Part shown: positions 17,621 to 26,130 of the stretch, piece after piece
Layout of the letters: each line of letters opens with the position of its first letter
Numbering within the stretch: position 1 is the stretch's first letter
DNA from: Acinetobacter lwoffii
Lineage (GTDB): Bacteria; Pseudomonadota; Gammaproteobacteria; Pseudomonadales; Moraxellaceae
Reading direction: 5' to 3'
Assembly: GCF_024129435.1 (NCBI RefSeq)
Contig: NZ_JAMXXN010000012.1
Coordinates: forward strand, 1 to 64,000
DNA length: 64,000 nucleotides
Notes under the pieces: generated by a model
What the model saw: only the letters and a program-made list of their open reading frames with translations
Databases searched by the model: none
What the model was told of the DNA's origin: nothing
Position numbers and translations under genes: made by a program

Positions 17621-18630
17621 TGTCTTCCTTGATGCAAGCACGCTGGCAACGTTTTAAGCAGCATAAGTTGGGTTTTAGCTGTTTCATTATTTTCAGTGCT
17701 ATTTTCATCATTTCCTTGGGTGCAGAACTGATTGCTAACGATAAGCCCCTGTTGGTGAAATATGATCATGCTTTTTATCTGCCCATCTTGAAATCCTACC
17801 CGGAAACCACGTTTGGTGGAGTATTTGAGACAGAAGCAGAATATAAAGATCCTGCCGTACAGCAACTGATTGCAGAAAAAGGCTGGGCGATCTGGCCCAT
17901 CATTCCGTTTTCCTATCAAACGCCAAATTTTGAACTGGCTGAACCGGTGCCTTCGCCCCCGAGTGTGCAAAACTGGCTGGGAACAGATGACCAGGGCCGT
18001 GATATTCTGGCACTGATTCTATATGGCTTAAGGATTTCATTACTGTTTGGTTTTGCACTGACTTTATTGTCTGCGGCGCTGGGAATTTTAGCAGGGGCTA
18101 TTCAGGGTTATTATGGTGGATGGATTGACCTGATCGGGCAACGCATACTCGAAGTCTGGAGCGGTTTGCCGATGCTGTTTATGGTGATGGTACTGGTCAG
18201 TCTGTTTACCCCGAGTATTTACTGGCTATTTCTGATCATGCTGTTATTTGGCTGGACCACACTGGTGAGTATGGTGCGCGCTGAGTTTTTGCGCGCCAGA
18301 AATCTGGAATACGTCTGGGCAGCAAGAAGTATTGGGGCCGGGGATGGACGGATCATGTTCAAACATATTCTCCCCAATGTGATAGGTTCTAGCCTGTCAC
18401 AGTTACCTTTTATGCTAACCGCCAATATTACTGCACTGACAGCGCTGGATTTTTTAGGGTATGGTTTGCCACCCGATTCGGCATCCCTAGGGGAACTCTT
18501 GCTTCAGGCCAAAAACAACTTAAATGCGCCGTGGCTGGCATTGTCTGGATTTTTTAGTTTGGCGATTGTACTGAGTTTGCTGATCTATATGGGAGAAGCA
18601 GTACGGGATGCTTTTGATCCAAGAAACTAA
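17620..18630 (+). CDS. yejE: YejE-like ABC transporter permease
   Basis: A 336-residue permease partner of YejB. The N-terminal RWQRFKQHKLGFSCFIIF segment leads into the first helix and is followed by a long periplasmic region (FGGVFETEAEYKDPAV..., typical of YejE). The permease core has NWLGTDDQGRDILA near 120 and the ATPase-contact loop AARSIGAGDGRIMFKHILPN near 235. In the usual operon the ATPase yejF follows, but here the next gene is an unrelated oxidoreductase behind its own promoter. A separate ATPase elsewhere would have to energise this importer. Confidence 0.88.
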   Translation: MSSLMQARWQRFKQHKLGFSCFIIFSAIFIISLGAELIANDKPLLVKYDHAFYLPILKSYPETTFGGVFETEAEYKDPAVQQLIAEKGWAIWPIIPFSYQTPNFELAEPVPSPPSVQNWLGTDDQGRDILALILYGLRISLLFGFALTLLSAALGILAGAIQGYYGGWIDLIGQRILEVWSGLPMLFMVMVLVSLFTPSIYWLFLIMLLFGWTTLVSMVRAEFLRARNLEYVWAARSIGAGDGRIMFKHILPNVIGSSLSQLPFMLTANITALTALDFLGYGLPPDSASLGELLLQAKNNLNAPWLALSGFFSLAIVLSLLIYMGEAVRDAFDPRN

Positions 18631-18682
18631 ATCACAAAAATCTTTAACCATAAAAAAATAAGCAGATAAAAATTGTGTAAAT

Positions 18683-18724
18683 TTGACAAGACTGATTGTC
18701 AATTGTTCTGGCTTACGTTATAAA
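18683..18724 (+). promoter_or_regulatory. Sigma-70 promoter with overlapping palindromic operator before the flavin oxidoreductase gene
   Basis: A perfect inverted repeat, TTGACAA then six bases then TTGTCAA, occupies 18683–18702. Its right arm contains a -35 hexamer TTGTCA (18696–18701), which is 17 bases from the -10 hexamer TATAAA (18719–18724). A dimeric repressor bound to the palindrome would block the -35 element. No regulator gene is adjacent. Confidence 0.6.
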
Positions 18725-18760
18725 CGAATACAAAATAATAGTAACGTATCAGGACAGATC

Positions 18761-20005
18761 ATGACTCAATTGGCCGATTCCATTCAAATTCGTAATACCA
18801 CTTTTAAAAATCGCATCATTAAAGGTGCCATGAGTGAAGCACTGGCCAATGATGCCGGCCAGCCCAATCAGGCGCATTTCAAGTTGTATGAAGCATGGGC
18901 CGAAGGTGGCTTGGGTTGTGCTATTACGGGTAATGTCATGGTGGATTATCGTGCCAAGAATGAACCGGGGGTCGTAGTGGTAGAAACAGAACGCGATCTG
19001 GCGCAGCTCAAAGTCTGGGCCGACGTAGGCAAACAGCATGGCATGGTACAACTGGTCCAGTTGTCGCATCCGGGCCGCCAGTGTCCCAAGGGCCTGAATC
19101 AAGAAACGGTTGCACCGTCCGCAGTCCCATTTAGTCCGGCTTTGGCAATGAGCTTTGGAACCCCGCGGGAACTGCGTGAAGATGAAATCCTGGATATTAT
19201 CCAGCGCTTTGCCACTTCGGCTGCTATCTGTGAACAAGCAGGATTTGAGGGGGTGCAGTTGCATGGGGCACATGGTTATCTGATTAGCCAGTTTCTGTCA
19301 CCGCTGACCAATAAGCGTCAGGATCAATGGGGTGGTAGTATTGAGAATCGCACCCGTTTCTTGCTGCAAACCTATCAGGCTGTTCGTGCTGCGACTTCGG
19401 AAAATTTTATTATTTCAGTCAAGCTGAATTCAGCTGATTTCCAGCGCGGTGGTATTAGCGAAGAAGATGTCATTTATGTCTTTAAGGCGATGGACACTGC
19501 AGGCATTGATATCATTGAAGTGTCAGGTGGTAGCTATGAAGCACCTGCGATGGCCGGCGTGAAAGCAGACAAGCGCAAGGCCTCGACCATTGCCCGTGAA
19601 GCCTATTTCCTCGATTTTGCCGAAAAAATCCGTCAGGAAGTGAAGTGCCATATCATGGTCACTGGTGGATTCCGAACAGTTGAAGGCATGAATGCCGCGC
19701 TCGACAGTGGTGCCTGTGATTTTGTCGGGATTGCACGTCCCTTTGCGGTAGAACCTGACTTGGGTAATCGTCTGGTTGCGGGGCAGGATGTACGTTATGC
19801 GGTTGAGAAAATTAAAACCGGTATTCCAATGGTCGACAAAATGGCGATTATGGAAATCATCTGGTATGCCGCGCAGTTTAAGGAAATTGCCAAAGGCAAG
19901 CAGCCTAATCCGAAACTGTCACCACTAAAAGTCTTTTTGCAGTATCTGAAAGGCAATGTCAAAGCGGTGATCAAGGGACAATTAAACTCGCGAAAATCGG
20001 CTTAA
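18761..20005 (+). CDS. NADH:flavin oxidoreductase (Old Yellow Enzyme family)
   Basis: A 414-residue FMN-dependent oxidoreductase with the TIM-barrel fold of the Old Yellow Enzyme family. It carries the signature HGAHGYLISQFLSPLTNKR with D-Q-W-G-G-S and N-R-x-R-F (about residues 170–205) and a C-terminal MVTGGFRTVEGM plus DFVGIARPFAVEPDL for FMN phosphate binding. It lacks the C-terminal iron–sulfur and FAD domains seen in the FadH at 34 kb, so it is a stand-alone ene-reductase-type enzyme of unknown substrate. The ATG at 18761 has AGGAC just upstream; a longer reading frame begins inside the promoter and is rejected. Confidence 0.85.
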   Translation: MTQLADSIQIRNTTFKNRIIKGAMSEALANDAGQPNQAHFKLYEAWAEGGLGCAITGNVMVDYRAKNEPGVVVVETERDLAQLKVWADVGKQHGMVQLVQLSHPGRQCPKGLNQETVAPSAVPFSPALAMSFGTPRELREDEILDIIQRFATSAAICEQAGFEGVQLHGAHGYLISQFLSPLTNKRQDQWGGSIENRTRFLLQTYQAVRAATSENFIISVKLNSADFQRGGISEEDVIYVFKAMDTAGIDIIEVSGGSYEAPAMAGVKADKRKASTIAREAYFLDFAEKIRQEVKCHIMVTGGFRTVEGMNAALDSGACDFVGIARPFAVEPDLGNRLVAGQDVRYAVEKIKTGIPMVDKMAIMEIIWYAAQFKEIAKGKQPNPKLSPLKVFLQYLKGNVKAVIKGQLNSRKSA

Positions 20006-20013
20006 TTTATATT

Positions 20014-20048
20014 AAAAAAGACCGGACACTGCAAATGTCCGGTTTTTT
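20014..20048. terminator. Rho-independent terminator between the convergent oxidoreductase and diiron-protein genes
   Basis: The stem ACCGGACA/TGTCCGGT, with an A-run before and six T after, lies between convergent genes and can serve both strands. Confidence 0.85.
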
Positions 20049-20071
20049 AATTTCTGGCATTTAGGAGTGCT

Positions 20072-21493
20072 TTAGGAATAATGCATCGCTTGGGTCTGAA
20101 AAGGAAATAATAACTGACTTAACTGACGAGTCGCCCATAAGCCTATTTCGGTATGATGCATATGCGGTGTAGTATAAGGAATCAGTAAATCAATTTTCTG
20201 TTCAGCACCCTCACAGCGCATGAAGCGGCTTTTTAACTGATTTAAGCGCTGCTGGTCCATACGGCTCATTGCAGGTTCAATTTTTGCTTGTGATGGGGCT
20301 GCACTACGTGAGGACAGGCGAGTTGCCAAGCCTGCACCCTGAATCCAGTCTTTAATAATCTGTTTTTCGGTCGCATTAAAGACCCCAAACATTTTACCTT
20401 CCGGATGATCGATCATTTTCCAGAAGCGACTTTGTTCTACTGGCGCATCTTTCACGATCCAGCCTTTTTCAATCATCACCTGCAAAAACTCGCTAATCTG
20501 GGCAGGATCGGATAACCAATCATTGATGGTCTTGCCACTAAACTGACATTTCTGATTATGAATATATTGACCAATCAGCGCTTTATTCTGAAAAACTTTT
20601 AAAGCCATCTGCCCAATATCCAGTTCCTTAATAATCTGAGAAGAACTTTTGCCGATGTCATTTAGAACATGGCCTTTTTTAATTAGCTCCAGATAAGTTT
20701 CCGGGTTTTCTGCATGATTAAAATGCTGGATAAACGCTTGCAGGGATTTCTGCGCATGACCATTGTGAGCATTATCAATAGTAATGTGCACATTGAAATA
20801 ATGCGGATCGATACCCAGTTCAGCCAGTTCATAATTGGTGATTAACAGATGCAGCGGTAACTGTTCATAACCGAGATTAAAGCCAATGACCAGAGGTAAA
20901 TATTTGGCCGGGGCATAAGCCAGTGCCAACTGTACGGCAGCCTGTTCATAGTAACTGTCATCCAAATGCTCGGCGTAACTGTTCAGCTCATAATGACTCA
21001 ACAGGTCCTGATACATGGTGACATGATTGGCACGCGGATGCCCTAAACCAAGCTCTTCGAGATAGATGTAAATCAAATCTTTTAGCTCGGGCTGATTACA
21101 GTTTGGCACGGTCGAATATAACCAGGCACCATCGACCAGTTTGACCGGTGCAACTTTCGCCAGGAATTCGAAAGCATGAGAAACCGTTGGAAAATATTCC
21201 CGAGGCTGCTGCTGTTTACGGCGATTGACATAGGCCTGGAAAGTGGCACAGATTTGATGATGTTGTTCTAAAAGATGCTGTTCAACCTGTGCGGGCCGAT
21301 CTAACCATCCGAGAGTATCAATATTTAAATTTTTAATCAGATCGCTCAAATAAGATTCAGCTTTTTCAGTTTTGGTATATGTCGAAATTTCAGTATCTTG
21401 AAAAAAGTCGACCCAATCCTTAAAGCTTTTAATTTGATAATTATGATTTTTATTTGGCGATAAAGGTAAACTTAGCTCTGTGCTGACGAACAT
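20072..21493 (-). CDS. Heme-oxygenase-like diiron (iron-containing redox enzyme family) protein
   Basis: A 473-residue soluble protein. Residues about 90–260 resemble the Haem_oxygenase_2 / iron-containing redox enzyme family, whose members include diiron oxidases and oxygenases. Candidate metal ligands in the expected spacing are Glu146/Glu147 and His157 (LEELGLGHPRANH), Glu210 (NLGYEQ), and His236, Asp240 and His243 (HITIDNAHNGHA). The C-terminal 210 residues have no domain I recognise. The substrate is unknown. It stands alone, with a perfect 18-base palindrome about 115 bases upstream. Confidence 0.65.
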   Translation of the reverse strand: MFVSTELSLPLSPNKNHNYQIKSFKDWVDFFQDTEISTYTKTEKAESYLSDLIKNLNIDTLGWLDRPAQVEQHLLEQHHQICATFQAYVNRRKQQQPREYFPTVSHAFEFLAKVAPVKLVDGAWLYSTVPNCNQPELKDLIYIYLEELGLGHPRANHVTMYQDLLSHYELNSYAEHLDDSYYEQAAVQLALAYAPAKYLPLVIGFNLGYEQLPLHLLITNYELAELGIDPHYFNVHITIDNAHNGHAQKSLQAFIQHFNHAENPETYLELIKKGHVLNDIGKSSSQIIKELDIGQMALKVFQNKALIGQYIHNQKCQFSGKTINDWLSDPAQISEFLQVMIEKGWIVKDAPVEQSRFWKMIDHPEGKMFGVFNATEKQIIKDWIQGAGLATRLSSRSAAPSQAKIEPAMSRMDQQRLNQLKSRFMRCEGAEQKIDLLIPYTTPHMHHTEIGLWATRQLSQLLFPFQTQAMHYS

Positions 21494-21606
21494 AATCTGA
21501 TCCTTGCAGATTTCTCTTGATTTACCTTAACGTGCCCTCTAAAAGCAGGGTGTTGAATTTTTGTTCTAATTTATTGGTGTATTGCTTTAAATGAAAATGA
21601 ACGGAT

Positions 21607-21624
21607 ATTTCTATGCATAGAAAT
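21607..21624. promoter_or_regulatory. Perfect 18-bp palindrome upstream of the diiron-protein gene
   Basis: ATTTCTATG is followed directly by its reverse complement CATAGAAAT, with no spacer. It lies about 115 bases before the start of the minus-strand diiron-protein gene, in otherwise AT-rich DNA, and could be an operator for a dimeric regulator. No regulator gene adjoins it. Confidence 0.45.
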
Positions 21625-21742
21625 GTTAAAACAATACAAATTGTAAAATTAAGAATGGGATGGCAGCCCCCAGAAAGAGAGCTAGATTTGAACGAATGAT
21701 AAAAACAAGGTTTAAAGTTTTCAGAAATAAAATTTGCAAGAT

Positions 21743-21776
21743 AAAAAAAGCCCGAGTCGCAATGCTCGGGCTTTTT
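21743..21776 (-). terminator. Terminator of the triple tRNA-Glu operon
   Basis: The stem GCCCGAG/CTCGGGC with an eight-base loop is followed in the minus direction by seven T. It lies directly after the last tRNA-Glu of the array. Confidence 0.85.
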
Positions 21777-21800
21777 GTTGAGATGTTGCCATCTCGAATA

Positions 21801-21876
21801 TGGCGTCCCTACGGGGATTCGAACCCCGGTTACCGCCGTGAAAGGGCGATGTCCTAGGCCTCTAGACGATAGGGAC
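21801..21876 (-). tRNA. tRNA-Glu (UUC), copy 1
   Basis: A 76-base tRNA with encoded CCA. The acceptor arms GTCCCTA and TAGGGAC pair fully, the anticodon loop reads CTTTCAC with anticodon TTC, and the T-loop is GTTCGAATC. It is the promoter-distal copy of a three-gene array. Confidence 0.97.
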
Positions 21877-21922
21877 AGTACAGAAGATAAATTTTAAAAC
21901 CGCTACTTTCGGCTTGAAGTAA

Positions 21923-21998
21923 TGGCGTCCCTACGGGGATTCGAACCCCGGTTACCGCCGTGAAAGGGCGATGTCCTAGGCCTCTAGACGATAGGGAC
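21923..21998 (-). tRNA. tRNA-Glu (UUC), copy 2
   Basis: Identical in sequence to copy 1 across all 76 bases, including CCA. It is the middle gene of the tandem array; a 46-base unrelated spacer separates it from copy 1. Confidence 0.97.
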
Positions 21999-22022
21999 TT
22001 AATAAAATGTACTTCTGAAAAT

Positions 22023-22098
22023 TGGCGTCCCTACGGGGATTCGAACCCCGGTTACCGCCGTGAAAGGGCGATGTCCTAGGCCTCTAGACGATAGGGAC
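22023..22098 (-). tRNA. tRNA-Glu (UUC), copy 3
   Basis: Identical to copies 1 and 2. It is the promoter-proximal gene of the tandem array, 24 bases from copy 2. Confidence 0.97.
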
Positions 22099-22115
22099 AT
22101 TTCAGAGGTGGGCGT

Positions 22116-22144
22116 ATAATAGGGTGAAAACAGGGGGGTGTCAA
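22116..22144 (-). promoter_or_regulatory. Promoter of the triple tRNA-Glu array
   Basis: Reading leftwards, TTGACA is followed after 17 bases by TATTAT, about 18 bases ahead of the first mature tRNA base. This is a near-consensus sigma-70 promoter, with a C-rich spacer. Confidence 0.8.
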
Positions 22145-22229
22145 ACGCATTTCCATAAAAAAAATGATTTTCTGGATTGAGTGCATAAAATTAAAACAAT
22201 CTTGTGGGAATGCTTGAAAATTACATGGT

Positions 22230-23141
22230 TTAAGCCGGATTTTTAAGCAATTCCAGAATTGCTTCTACCACCTGCGGATGCAGTAAATAGCCGGTAATGT
22301 CATGCGGGCGGTGAATATGCGTACGAATGCCGTGGTTAATAATGGCGGGTTGAAACTGAAATGGCGGTTGTGTAAGAGGAAAGGCGGTAAGAAAATCATC
22401 AGTTGAATAGAAATTTATCCAGTCGCCTGTAATTGCAGTAGGTCGTACAATGGGTTGCGGTAAATGTGACTGGATCACCTGGAAGGCTAGTGGCGATCCT
22501 AAAGTAATAAAACGCTGTACATTCAGTTCAGGATGCTGGATGAGATAGTTATAGGCAATCACACTGCCCAGAGAATGAGCAATCACAATACAAGGTTTGC
22601 GACCATTCAATTGCCGGGCGATCCGTTCATGAACTTCCTTCATGAAAGCAGGATTGTCGAGATACAGATAGGTTTCAATCAAAAATTTCTGAAGCAGGCT
22701 ACGATGAAGGCTGGGAAAATAATTAAGCAACAATACAAAGTCGCGCAGTGCAACATTTTTGCTTAGCGTGGTAATAAATTTGAATTTCTGTTTAAAATCC
22801 ATCGGGCCATTCAAATGAAGCTGGGGAAGATCGGAAATCACGGGCTTGCGCCAGCCAGGACGTGGAACGGGTGCAGGAAGCTGAGGATGGACAGGTTGAC
22901 GGAAACGAAAGCTGGGCCATTGCTGGGGCATCAAGGTGCCAGCATTCAGGATGTTGCGAACGTTATAGTGTGAAAGCAAGTCTCCATAAAATGGAATGTG
23001 AATGTGACGTCGTAAATAACTGAATCTGGCATCATGACGGTGTTTGCGAATGCCTTTTTGAAGTATATGCAGCCAGCGCTGGCGAATCGATGCAGCACTA
23101 TGATGTTGCTGGTTCATTCCATGAATAAAAATAACTTTCAT
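22230..23141 (-). CDS. Alpha/beta hydrolase, paralogue A of a tandem pair
   Basis: A 303-residue protein beginning MKVIFIHGMN, a classic first strand plus oxyanion loop. The nucleophile elbow is IAHSLGSVIAYNYLIQHPEL near residue 190 (Ser in AHSLGS), followed by FITLGSPLAF. A likely acid is in DDFLT near 250 and the His in HRPHDITGY near 280, so the triad seems intact. No signal peptide is visible. GAGG lies five bases before the ATG. It is closely related along its whole length to the next gene, so the pair arose by tandem duplication. The substrate is unknown. Confidence 0.7.
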   Translation of the reverse strand: MKVIFIHGMNQQHHSAASIRQRWLHILQKGIRKHRHDARFSYLRRHIHIPFYGDLLSHYNVRNILNAGTLMPQQWPSFRFRQPVHPQLPAPVPRPGWRKPVISDLPQLHLNGPMDFKQKFKFITTLSKNVALRDFVLLLNYFPSLHRSLLQKFLIETYLYLDNPAFMKEVHERIARQLNGRKPCIVIAHSLGSVIAYNYLIQHPELNVQRFITLGSPLAFQVIQSHLPQPIVRPTAITGDWINFYSTDDFLTAFPLTQPPFQFQPAIINHGIRTHIHRPHDITGYLLHPQVVEAILELLKNPA

Positions 23142-23386
23142 CGATACCTCACGGAGGTCGATCTATATATTCACAGTATAGAGAAAATTGCGGCAAGCCA
23201 AGCTGCACTTTTTGTGGCGTTAATGTTTAAATTATCTTCGATAAAACAATCATTAACATACATCTGTATATTTATAAAAAAGGCAGAAAAAGCAGTGAAT
23301 TGGTAAGTCCGGATGAAAGATTTCACTGAATAGAAGAAGAATATGAATGGAACGGTAAAAGTTGAATTTAGAGTTTGGCGTGAGTC

Positions 23387-24280
23387 TTAGAGTAATTCCA
23401 GGAGCGCTTTAATGACGTCCGGATGCTGAATATAACCATCAATATCATGCGGATGATAGATGGAAGTATGAATCTCCTGATTGATAATCGCCGGCTGAAA
23501 CTGAAAGGGTGGTTCTGATAACCGAAAGGTAGTCAGAAAGTCATCACTACAATAGAAATTTATCCAGTCACCTGAAATTGCAGTAGGTCGTACAATTGGT
23601 TGCGGCAGATGAGCCTGAATGACCCGAAATGCCAACGGTGATCCGAGAGTAATAAAACGCTTGATATTTAGCTCTGGATGCTGAATCAAATAATTATAGG
23701 CAATCACGCTGCCAAGCGAATGTGCCACCAGAATCTGTGGCCTGCTGCTATAGAGTTGATCATGAATGCGGCAGTGAACTTCCTGCATAAAATGTGGGTT
23801 GGCCAAATAAAGATAAGCTTCTAGCAAAAATTTATGTAAAAAGCTGGCGTGTAAGCTGGGAAAATAATTGATGAGTACCGCAAAATCCCGCAAGGCAATA
23901 TCTTTGCTTAATGCTGTGATGAACTTCAGTTTCTGATTGAAATTCAGGGCATCATCAAGATTTAACTGCGGGACGTCACAAATTTGATAGGTGCACTGGT
24001 CTAGTGGCGGTGCCGGTTGCAGCTGTGCGGGATGTAAAAAAGGGAAATGCGGCCACTGTTGCGGCATCAGGGTGCTGGCATTCAAGACGTTATGAAAATG
24101 ATGCCGAGAAAGTAAATCGCCATAAAAAGGGATACGGATATGCCGTTTTAAATAAGTAAACCGAGCTTGCTGTTGTGGGTTTTTCCGAAGGCCTGTTTTG
24201 AAGAGATGCAGCCAATGTTGACGTAATGAAGTAGCCGTATACTGTTGCTTGTTCATGCCGTGAATAAACACAATTTTCAT
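23387..24280 (-). CDS. Alpha/beta hydrolase, paralogue B of a tandem pair
   Basis: A 297-residue paralogue of the hydrolase at 22.2 kb, sharing MKIVFIHGMN, RIPFYGDLLS, TLMPQQWP, VAHSLGSVIAYNYLIQHPEL, and the C-terminal HPHDIDGY block. Divergence is concentrated in the Pro-rich segment near residues 75–110. AAGGG lies seven bases before the ATG at 24280; an in-frame start further upstream has no ribosome site. Both copies keep the Ser–Asp–His residues, so both may be active. Confidence 0.7.
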   Translation of the reverse strand: MKIVFIHGMNKQQYTATSLRQHWLHLFKTGLRKNPQQQARFTYLKRHIRIPFYGDLLSRHHFHNVLNASTLMPQQWPHFPFLHPAQLQPAPPLDQCTYQICDVPQLNLDDALNFNQKLKFITALSKDIALRDFAVLINYFPSLHASFLHKFLLEAYLYLANPHFMQEVHCRIHDQLYSSRPQILVAHSLGSVIAYNYLIQHPELNIKRFITLGSPLAFRVIQAHLPQPIVRPTAISGDWINFYCSDDFLTTFRLSEPPFQFQPAIINQEIHTSIYHPHDIDGYIQHPDVIKALLELL

Positions 24281-24322
24281 CGACGCACCCTTAAGGCTGC
24301 CCACTATGGTTATAGTATAGAT

Positions 24323-24351
24323 AAAAAAAGAGCGGCCGGAGCCGCTCTTTT
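24323..24351 (-). terminator. Terminator after the amino acid permease
   Basis: The stem AGAGCGGC/GCCGCTCT with a four-base loop is followed by seven T on the minus strand. Confidence 0.85.
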
Positions 24352-24362
24352 AAAACTGATGA

Positions 24363-25775
24363 TTAAGACTTGTTGTGATAAAAAGCATAATAACTTGCAT
24401 AACACGCTGCAATAAATAACAGACAGCCTACGAAGCTGATACGCATTGATGGATCAAAGACCATACTGATACAGGTAATAAAACAGAACACAAAGCCCAG
24501 GATTGGCACAATCGGGAACAATGGTGCAGCAAAGCCCAGTTCTTTGGCCGTATGACCCTGTTTATACCACTGACGACGGAAGTTGAACTGGCTTAAGCAG
24601 ATACTCATCCAGACCACCACCATGGTAAACGCCGCAACGCCCAGCAAGTTGGTAAAGATCGTCTCTGGCGCAAACTGTTCAGACAATAAACCTGGTAATG
24701 CACCCAGCATGGTCACCATGACTGCAATATACGGTACACCGCGAGCATTCAGTCTTGAGAATACGGCAGGCAACTGTTTGCTGTATGACAATGACCACAT
24801 CATACGAGAAGCAGCAAATAAGCCCGAGTTGGCGGCAGACAACAATGCAGTGATAATTACAAAGCGGATGATGTCTTCAGCATATGGGATACCAATGTGC
24901 TGGAATACTGTTACGAATGGACTGCTACTCACGCCTTCAGCAGCTAAGCCTGCTTCCTGATGCGGAAGTAAGGCTGTTACCACGATAATGGTACCTACAA
25001 AGAAAATTAATAAGCGGAAAATCGCAGTATTAATTGCTTTAGGAACATTTTTCGCAGGATCTTCAGTTTCACCGGCAGCCACACCAATCAGCTCGGTACC
25101 AGAGAAGGCAAAGTTCACGATCAGCATCGTAGCAAAAATCGGGAATAGACCTTCAGGGAACCAGCCTTGTGCAGTCAGATTGGTAAATAAAGGTGCAGCT
25201 TCATAGCCTTGATAGCCCAGAACACCAAAGATGGCCAATAGACCTAAAAGAATAAAAGCAACAACCGTGACCACTTTTACCAGTGCCAGCCAGAATTCGG
25301 ATTCGGCAAACCAGCGGGTAGAAATCATATTTAGACTAAATACGAATACACCAAAGATAATGGTCCATAACCACATGGAAATGTCCGGGAACCATTCCTG
25401 CATCAGCAAGGCCGCTGCAGTAAATTCAGTTCCGAGAGTGACCGACCATGTCAGCCAGTATAACCAGGTGATGGTATAGCCTGTGCCTGGTCCAATATAA
25501 CGTTTGGCATAAGCGCCAAATGAACCAGATTCTGGCATATGAACGGCAAGTTCGCCCAAACATAGCATCACCATGTACGCGATAATACCGCCCAGGAGAT
25601 AAGCGAGAATGGCACCTACAGGCCCCGTTTGTGCAATGACTTCACCCGACCCTAAGAATAGGCCTGTTCCGATTGCGCCACCAAGCGAAATCATGACCAG
25701 ATGTCGAGTACTCATAGCGCGTTTTAAAGGCGCAGAATTGCCCTGATGCGTAGCATCATTCGGAGATGAGTGCAT
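24363..25775 (-). CDS. APC-family amino acid permease, MmuP (S-methylmethionine permease)-like
   Basis: A 470-residue inner-membrane transporter with about twelve helices. It starts with LKRAMSTRHLVMISLGGAIG then TGLFLGSG, the amino acid/polyamine/organocation (APC) signature. Segments such as GTGYTITWLYWLTWSVTLGT, NFAFSGTELIGVAAGETEDP and the C-terminal PLFPIVPILGFVFCF then DPSMRI follow E. coli MmuP more closely than LysP or AroP as I recall them, so S-methylmethionine or a related amino acid is the best guess. No homocysteine methyltransferase (mmuM) gene is adjacent, which leaves the substrate open. The ATG at 25775 is preferred to a TTG at 25796; neither has a clear ribosome site. Confidence 0.75.
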   Translation of the reverse strand: MHSSPNDATHQGNSAPLKRAMSTRHLVMISLGGAIGTGLFLGSGEVIAQTGPVGAILAYLLGGIIAYMVMLCLGELAVHMPESGSFGAYAKRYIGPGTGYTITWLYWLTWSVTLGTEFTAAALLMQEWFPDISMWLWTIIFGVFVFSLNMISTRWFAESEFWLALVKVVTVVAFILLGLLAIFGVLGYQGYEAAPLFTNLTAQGWFPEGLFPIFATMLIVNFAFSGTELIGVAAGETEDPAKNVPKAINTAIFRLLIFFVGTIIVVTALLPHQEAGLAAEGVSSSPFVTVFQHIGIPYAEDIIRFVIITALLSAANSGLFAASRMMWSLSYSKQLPAVFSRLNARGVPYIAVMVTMLGALPGLLSEQFAPETIFTNLLGVAAFTMVVVWMSICLSQFNFRRQWYKQGHTAKELGFAAPLFPIVPILGFVFCFITCISMVFDPSMRISFVGCLLFIAACYASYYAFYHNKS

Positions 25776-25889
25776 AGGAAATAAGAAATACTTCAAAGGA
25801 ATGAAGCGAGCTATTGTAGTGAAAAACTACAAATCTGCAATCGAATAATGGTAATTTCGAATAAGGTCTGATCGTATGAGATCAATAGA

Positions 25890-25965
25890 TGGCGTCCCTA
25901 CGGGGATTCGAACCCCGGTTACCGCCGTGAAAGGGCGATGTCCTAGGCCTCTAGACGATAGGGAC
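25890..25965 (-). tRNA. tRNA-Glu (UUC), copy 4 (dispersed)
   Basis: Identical to the three tandem copies, with encoded CCA. It is a single-gene unit upstream of the permease on the same strand, with its own promoter. It is about 3.8 kb from the array. Confidence 0.97.
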
Positions 25966-25982
25966 GTTGCGAGGTGATGCGT

Positions 25983-26011
25983 ATATTAAGGACTAAGCCG
26001 GGTTTTGTCAA
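25983..26011 (-). promoter_or_regulatory. Promoter of tRNA-Glu copy 4
   Basis: Reading leftwards, TTGACA, 17 bases, TAATAT, then 17 bases to the mature tRNA. The sequence between the hexamers is unlike that of the array promoter. Confidence 0.75.
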
Positions 26012-26130
26012 AAGGGTTTTTGCTAAAATTCATTTAACAGTTTAAACATTAGGCAAAACAAAAACTTTATTTTATTAAAATGTTATTTTCTGAACAGATT
26101 TCAAGACTATAAAAAATAAATATTTGAAAA

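Noticed and set aside
21660..21857. Plus-strand frame running across the tRNA-Glu terminator and tRNA
   Set aside because: It overlaps a terminator and a tRNA on the other strand; its C-terminus is the translated tRNA.
21801..22098. CRISPR-like array because of three near-equal repeats
   Set aside because: The repeats are complete tRNA-Glu genes with cloverleaf pairing and anticodon TTC; the spacers are unequal.
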